A stretch of DNA of 13,153 nt, taken from NCBI GenBank assembly GCA_023410975.1, contig JAEYPG010000619.1:1-13153 (forward strand). Direction: 5' to 3'. This DNA comes from Pseudomonadota bacterium. Its GTDB lineage: Bacteria; Pseudomonadota; Gammaproteobacteria; Burkholderiales; Burkholderiaceae_C. A program made the position numbers and the translations under genes. Position 1 is the first letter of the stretch; every line of letters starts with the position of its first letter. Below, one piece after another: positions 11,703 to 13,153 of the stretch. Under the pieces are notes generated by a model. The model was not told where the DNA came from. It searched no databases and was given only the letters and a program-made list of their open reading frames with translations.

Positions 11703-11723
11703 CCGCCTGACCCCTGTTCAAGC

Positions 11724-12188
11724 TCAGTAGCGGTAGAGCTGCCCATCCTGCAGCCATACCCGGTCGCCCACGCGCAGGTCGCCCAGCTCGGCGTAGTCGA
11801 AGGCGCGTGCGCTGCCGTTGTCGAATTGCACCGACACGCGGATGGCCCCGTTGCCGCTCTGCCCGCGCTCGATCTGGTGCCCGATCAGCGCGCCGCCCAC
11901 CGCCCCCAGCAGGGTGCCGGTATTGCGCCCTGAAGAACTGTGGCCCAGCTGCCGTCCCACCACCGCGCCGACCACGCCTCCAATGACGGCTCCGCTGCCG
12001 CTGGCCTCGCCGCCCACCCGCTCGATGCGCGTGACCTGGCCGTACAGCACGTTGGACGGCTGGGGCTGGGGCTGCGCCCCCCAGCCGTAGCCGGGCGACG
12101 GATACGACGGCGCCCGTCCCACCGGCTGCTGCGCGCAACCCGCCAACACCCCCATGGCCAGCGCCACGGTGACCCACTTCGATCGCAT
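11724..12188 (-). CDS. Glycine-zipper (2TM domain) outer-membrane lipoprotein
   Basis: A 154-residue lipoprotein. The signal peptide MRSKWVTVALAMGVLAGC has a lipobox LAGC with Cys18 as the lipidation site. A Pro/Gly-rich linker follows (about 19-45). Residues 66-107 hold two glycine-zipper hairpin segments, GAVIGGVVGAVVGRQLG and GTLLGAVGGALIGHQIE, typical of the Rickettsia 17 kDa antigen / SlyB-like family. The C-terminal part (VSVQFDNGSARAFDY to LYRY) resembles the beta-rich tail of that family. Members sit in the outer membrane and affect envelope integrity; the exact role is unknown. ATG 12188 is chosen for its GGAG Shine-Dalgarno and the signal peptide; an in-frame ATG at 12212 lacks a Shine-Dalgarno. 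The Shine-Dalgarno is buried in a long hairpin, so translation may be regulated. sodC lies upstream on the same strand, 143 bp away. Confidence 0.88.
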   Translation of the reverse strand: MRSKWVTVALAMGVLAGCAQQPVGRAPSYPSPGYGWGAQPQPQPSNVLYGQVTRIERVGGEASGSGAVIGGVVGAVVGRQLGHSSSGRNTGTLLGAVGGALIGHQIERGQSGNGAIRVSVQFDNGSARAFDYAELGDLRVGDRVWLQDGQLYRY

Positions 12189-12189
12189 T

Positions 12190-12234
12190 CGTTGCTCCAC
12201 GCGCCGGAACATGGCGCGCCTGGATGGAGCAACG
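12190..12234 (-). promoter_or_regulatory. Long hairpin sequestering the lipoprotein Shine-Dalgarno
   Basis: CGTTGCTCCA (12190-12199) pairs perfectly with TGGAGCAACG (12225-12234), and CGCGCC (12200-12205) with GGCGCG (12213-12218), giving 16 bp of stem with a 6-nt bulge on one side and a 7-nt loop. The 3' strand in the mRNA carries the GGAG Shine-Dalgarno and ends one base before the ATG. This would hide the ribosome site unless the hairpin is opened. Confidence 0.65.
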
Positions 12235-12331
12235 CGCCGCGGCCACAGCCGGTTGATGGCCGAACTGCAACCGGTTGTTGTGCCGCCGTGCCAATGCCCC
12301 TGAGAGCCCTGTACGGCGAAGCGCCGCTGGC

Positions 12332-12904
12332 TCAGCGCCGCGCGATGACGCCGCAAGCGATGCGCGGACCTGAGTTGCCCGCAGGTTGCGAGCGGTAATC
12401 GTCGGGCTGCGCGTGCACCACCACCGAGCGGCCCACGATGTCGCCCGTGGCGCCGCCCACGGAAACGCCCTGCAGCATGATGCGTACGTCCGCGTTGCCG
12501 TTGGCATCGGTCCGCACGTTGGGCATGTCACCGGCGTGGTGCGGGACATCCTGCCCGCCGTGCGGCTGGTTGTCGGGATTGAAGTGGCCGCCGGCGCTGG
12601 TGGCATCAGGCGCGGAGCAGTCACCCTTCTCGTGCACGTGGAAGCCGTGCTCGGCGTTCGGCTTGAGGCCGGTGAGGCGCGCGTGCGCCATCACGTGCCC
12701 GCCCATGTCGTGGAACATCACCTGGCCGCTGGCCGTCTGGCCCTGGGTGGGCGCGAGCGTCGCCATCGCGGAGGGCATCATCATGCCGCCGCCGGGGCCG
12801 CCCATGCTGCCCTCCGGCCCGCCGTGGCGATGCCCGGCACAGCCGGCCAATGCCGCGGCCAGCGCCGCCAGGCCCACACCCCTGCTCCAGCTCAACACCT
12901 TCAT
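12332..12904 (-). CDS. sodC: Cu/Zn superoxide dismutase, lipoprotein form
   Basis: A 190-residue periplasmic enzyme that dismutates superoxide to H2O2 and O2. MKVLSWSRGVGLAALAAALA with GCAGH gives a lipoprotein signal, with Cys22 as the lipid anchor. Residues 23-50 are His/Gly/Met-rich (HRHGG, MMMPSAM), which may help bind metal. Active-site residues are complete: His89 and His91 (GFHVHEKGDC), bridging His107 (GGHFNP), His115, His123 and Asp126 (HHAGDMPN), His164 (VVVHAQPDDY) and Arg181 (GNSGPRIACGVI). Cys96 and Cys184 would form the conserved disulfide. ATG 12904 has GGAG 6 nt upstream; ATG 12916 in frame would add MENL but has no Shine-Dalgarno. It is bounded upstream by a strong terminator, so it has its own promoter, which I could not pinpoint. 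Confidence 0.95.
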   Translation of the reverse strand: MKVLSWSRGVGLAALAAALAGCAGHRHGGPEGSMGGPGGGMMMPSAMATLAPTQGQTASGQVMFHDMGGHVMAHARLTGLKPNAEHGFHVHEKGDCSAPDATSAGGHFNPDNQPHGGQDVPHHAGDMPNVRTDANGNADVRIMLQGVSVGGATGDIVGRSVVVHAQPDDYRSQPAGNSGPRIACGVIARR

Positions 12905-12981
12905 GAGGTTCTCCATGCCAACGTGGATGAGGTCGCAACGATAGCGCGACTGCGGCGCCATCTTGCAGCCGGCATGCCCGC

Positions 12982-13030
12982 AAAAAAACGCCGGGCAGGA
13001 CGCCAAGCCGCAGCTTAGCCGCCCTGCCCG
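12982..13030 (-). terminator. Intrinsic terminator of the gene entering from the right
   Basis: CGGGCAGG (12992-12999) pairs perfectly with CCTGCCCG (13023-13030) across a 23-nt loop that can partly fold itself. On the minus strand the stem is followed by GCG and seven T residues. It starts 13 nt after the stop codon at 13044 and separates that gene from sodC. Confidence 0.8.
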
Positions 13031-13043
13031 CTGGCCCGCGCGC

Positions 13044-13153
13044 TCAGCCGCGCTTCTGCAGCTTCGCGAAGGCCGCCGCCATCGCGCCCTGCGGCGCCGG
13101 TGCGCCACCCTGGCCGCGCCCGGCGCGCTCGTTGCGCCCGGCCGGGCGGAAGG
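13044..13153 (-). CDS. C-terminal end of an unidentified gene (5' end outside window)
   Basis: The last 36 codons of a minus-strand frame end at TGA 13044 and encode an Arg/Gly/Pro/Ala-rich tail (FRPAGRNERAGRGQGG) followed by QGAMAAAFAKLQKRG. A strong terminator follows, which supports a real gene end. Basic, low-complexity tails closing in an amphipathic Ala/Lys helix occur in RNA-binding proteins such as Tex and some helicases of this order. A Tex-type protein is my best guess but is not established. Too little is visible to name it. Confidence 0.55.
   Translation of the reverse strand, partial: FRPAGRNERAGRGQGGAPAPQGAMAAAFAKLQKRG

Noticed and set aside
11474..11710. A plus-strand frame of 78 codons across the thrS leader.
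   Set aside because: It overlaps the thrS start and the attenuator in antisense, has no Shine-Dalgarno or recognisable protein sequence, and competes with a better explanation on the minus strand.
12300..12330. A small CGGCG/CGCCG hairpin just after the sodC stop as a terminator.
   Set aside because: The stem has only five base pairs with a 3-nt loop and no T-tract follows, so it does not meet the pattern of an intrinsic terminator.

Overview
The window is GC-rich chromosomal DNA. Its gene order and protein sequences fit a betaproteobacterium of the order Burkholderiales, most likely family Comamonadaceae; this placement is inference from family knowledge, not a database match. The backbone is the conserved translation cluster thrS-infC-rpmI-rplT-pheS-pheT-ihfA-merR-tRNA-Pro, all on the minus strand from about 11.6 kb down to 3.2 kb.

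Layout, left to right. 1-1598 (minus): the 5' part of an ABC permease gene (3' end outside the window) and its periplasmic binding-protein gene, separated by a 77-bp inverted-repeat element. 1743-2246 (plus): a divergent Lrp/AsnC-family regulator. 2282-2359: a second copy of the inverted-repeat element. 2326-2942 (minus): a decayed gene spread over three frames, with a TIR-like N-terminus. 3160-3669: two identical tRNA-Pro(GGG) genes in a tandemly duplicated unit that also carries a hairpin terminator and a -10 box. 3681-9537 (minus): a MerR-type regulator, ihfA, pheT, pheS, rplT, rpmI and infC. 9603-11522: thrS. 11724-12188: a glycine-zipper lipoprotein. 12332-12904: a lipoprotein Cu/Zn superoxide dismutase. 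13044-13153: the last codons of a gene entering from the right edge, followed by a clear terminator.

How the genes work together. thrS, pheS and pheT make aminoacyl-tRNA synthetases, infC makes initiation factor IF3, rpmI and rplT make ribosomal proteins L35 and L20, and ihfA makes a nucleoid protein. The cluster is rich in apparent RNA-level control. Upstream of thrS there is a short reading frame with four Thr codons, then a segment able to act as antiterminator, then an intrinsic terminator: the layout of a ribosome-mediated attenuator. infC has no ATG, GTG or TTG at its conserved N-terminus and appears to start at ATC. The infC-rpmI gap is structured. The rplT-pheS gap holds three hairpins, the last an intrinsic terminator. 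The glycine-zipper lipoprotein has its Shine-Dalgarno inside a long hairpin.

The strongest candidate for something little described is the thrS threonine attenuator. No defence system, CRISPR array or intact mobile element was seen.
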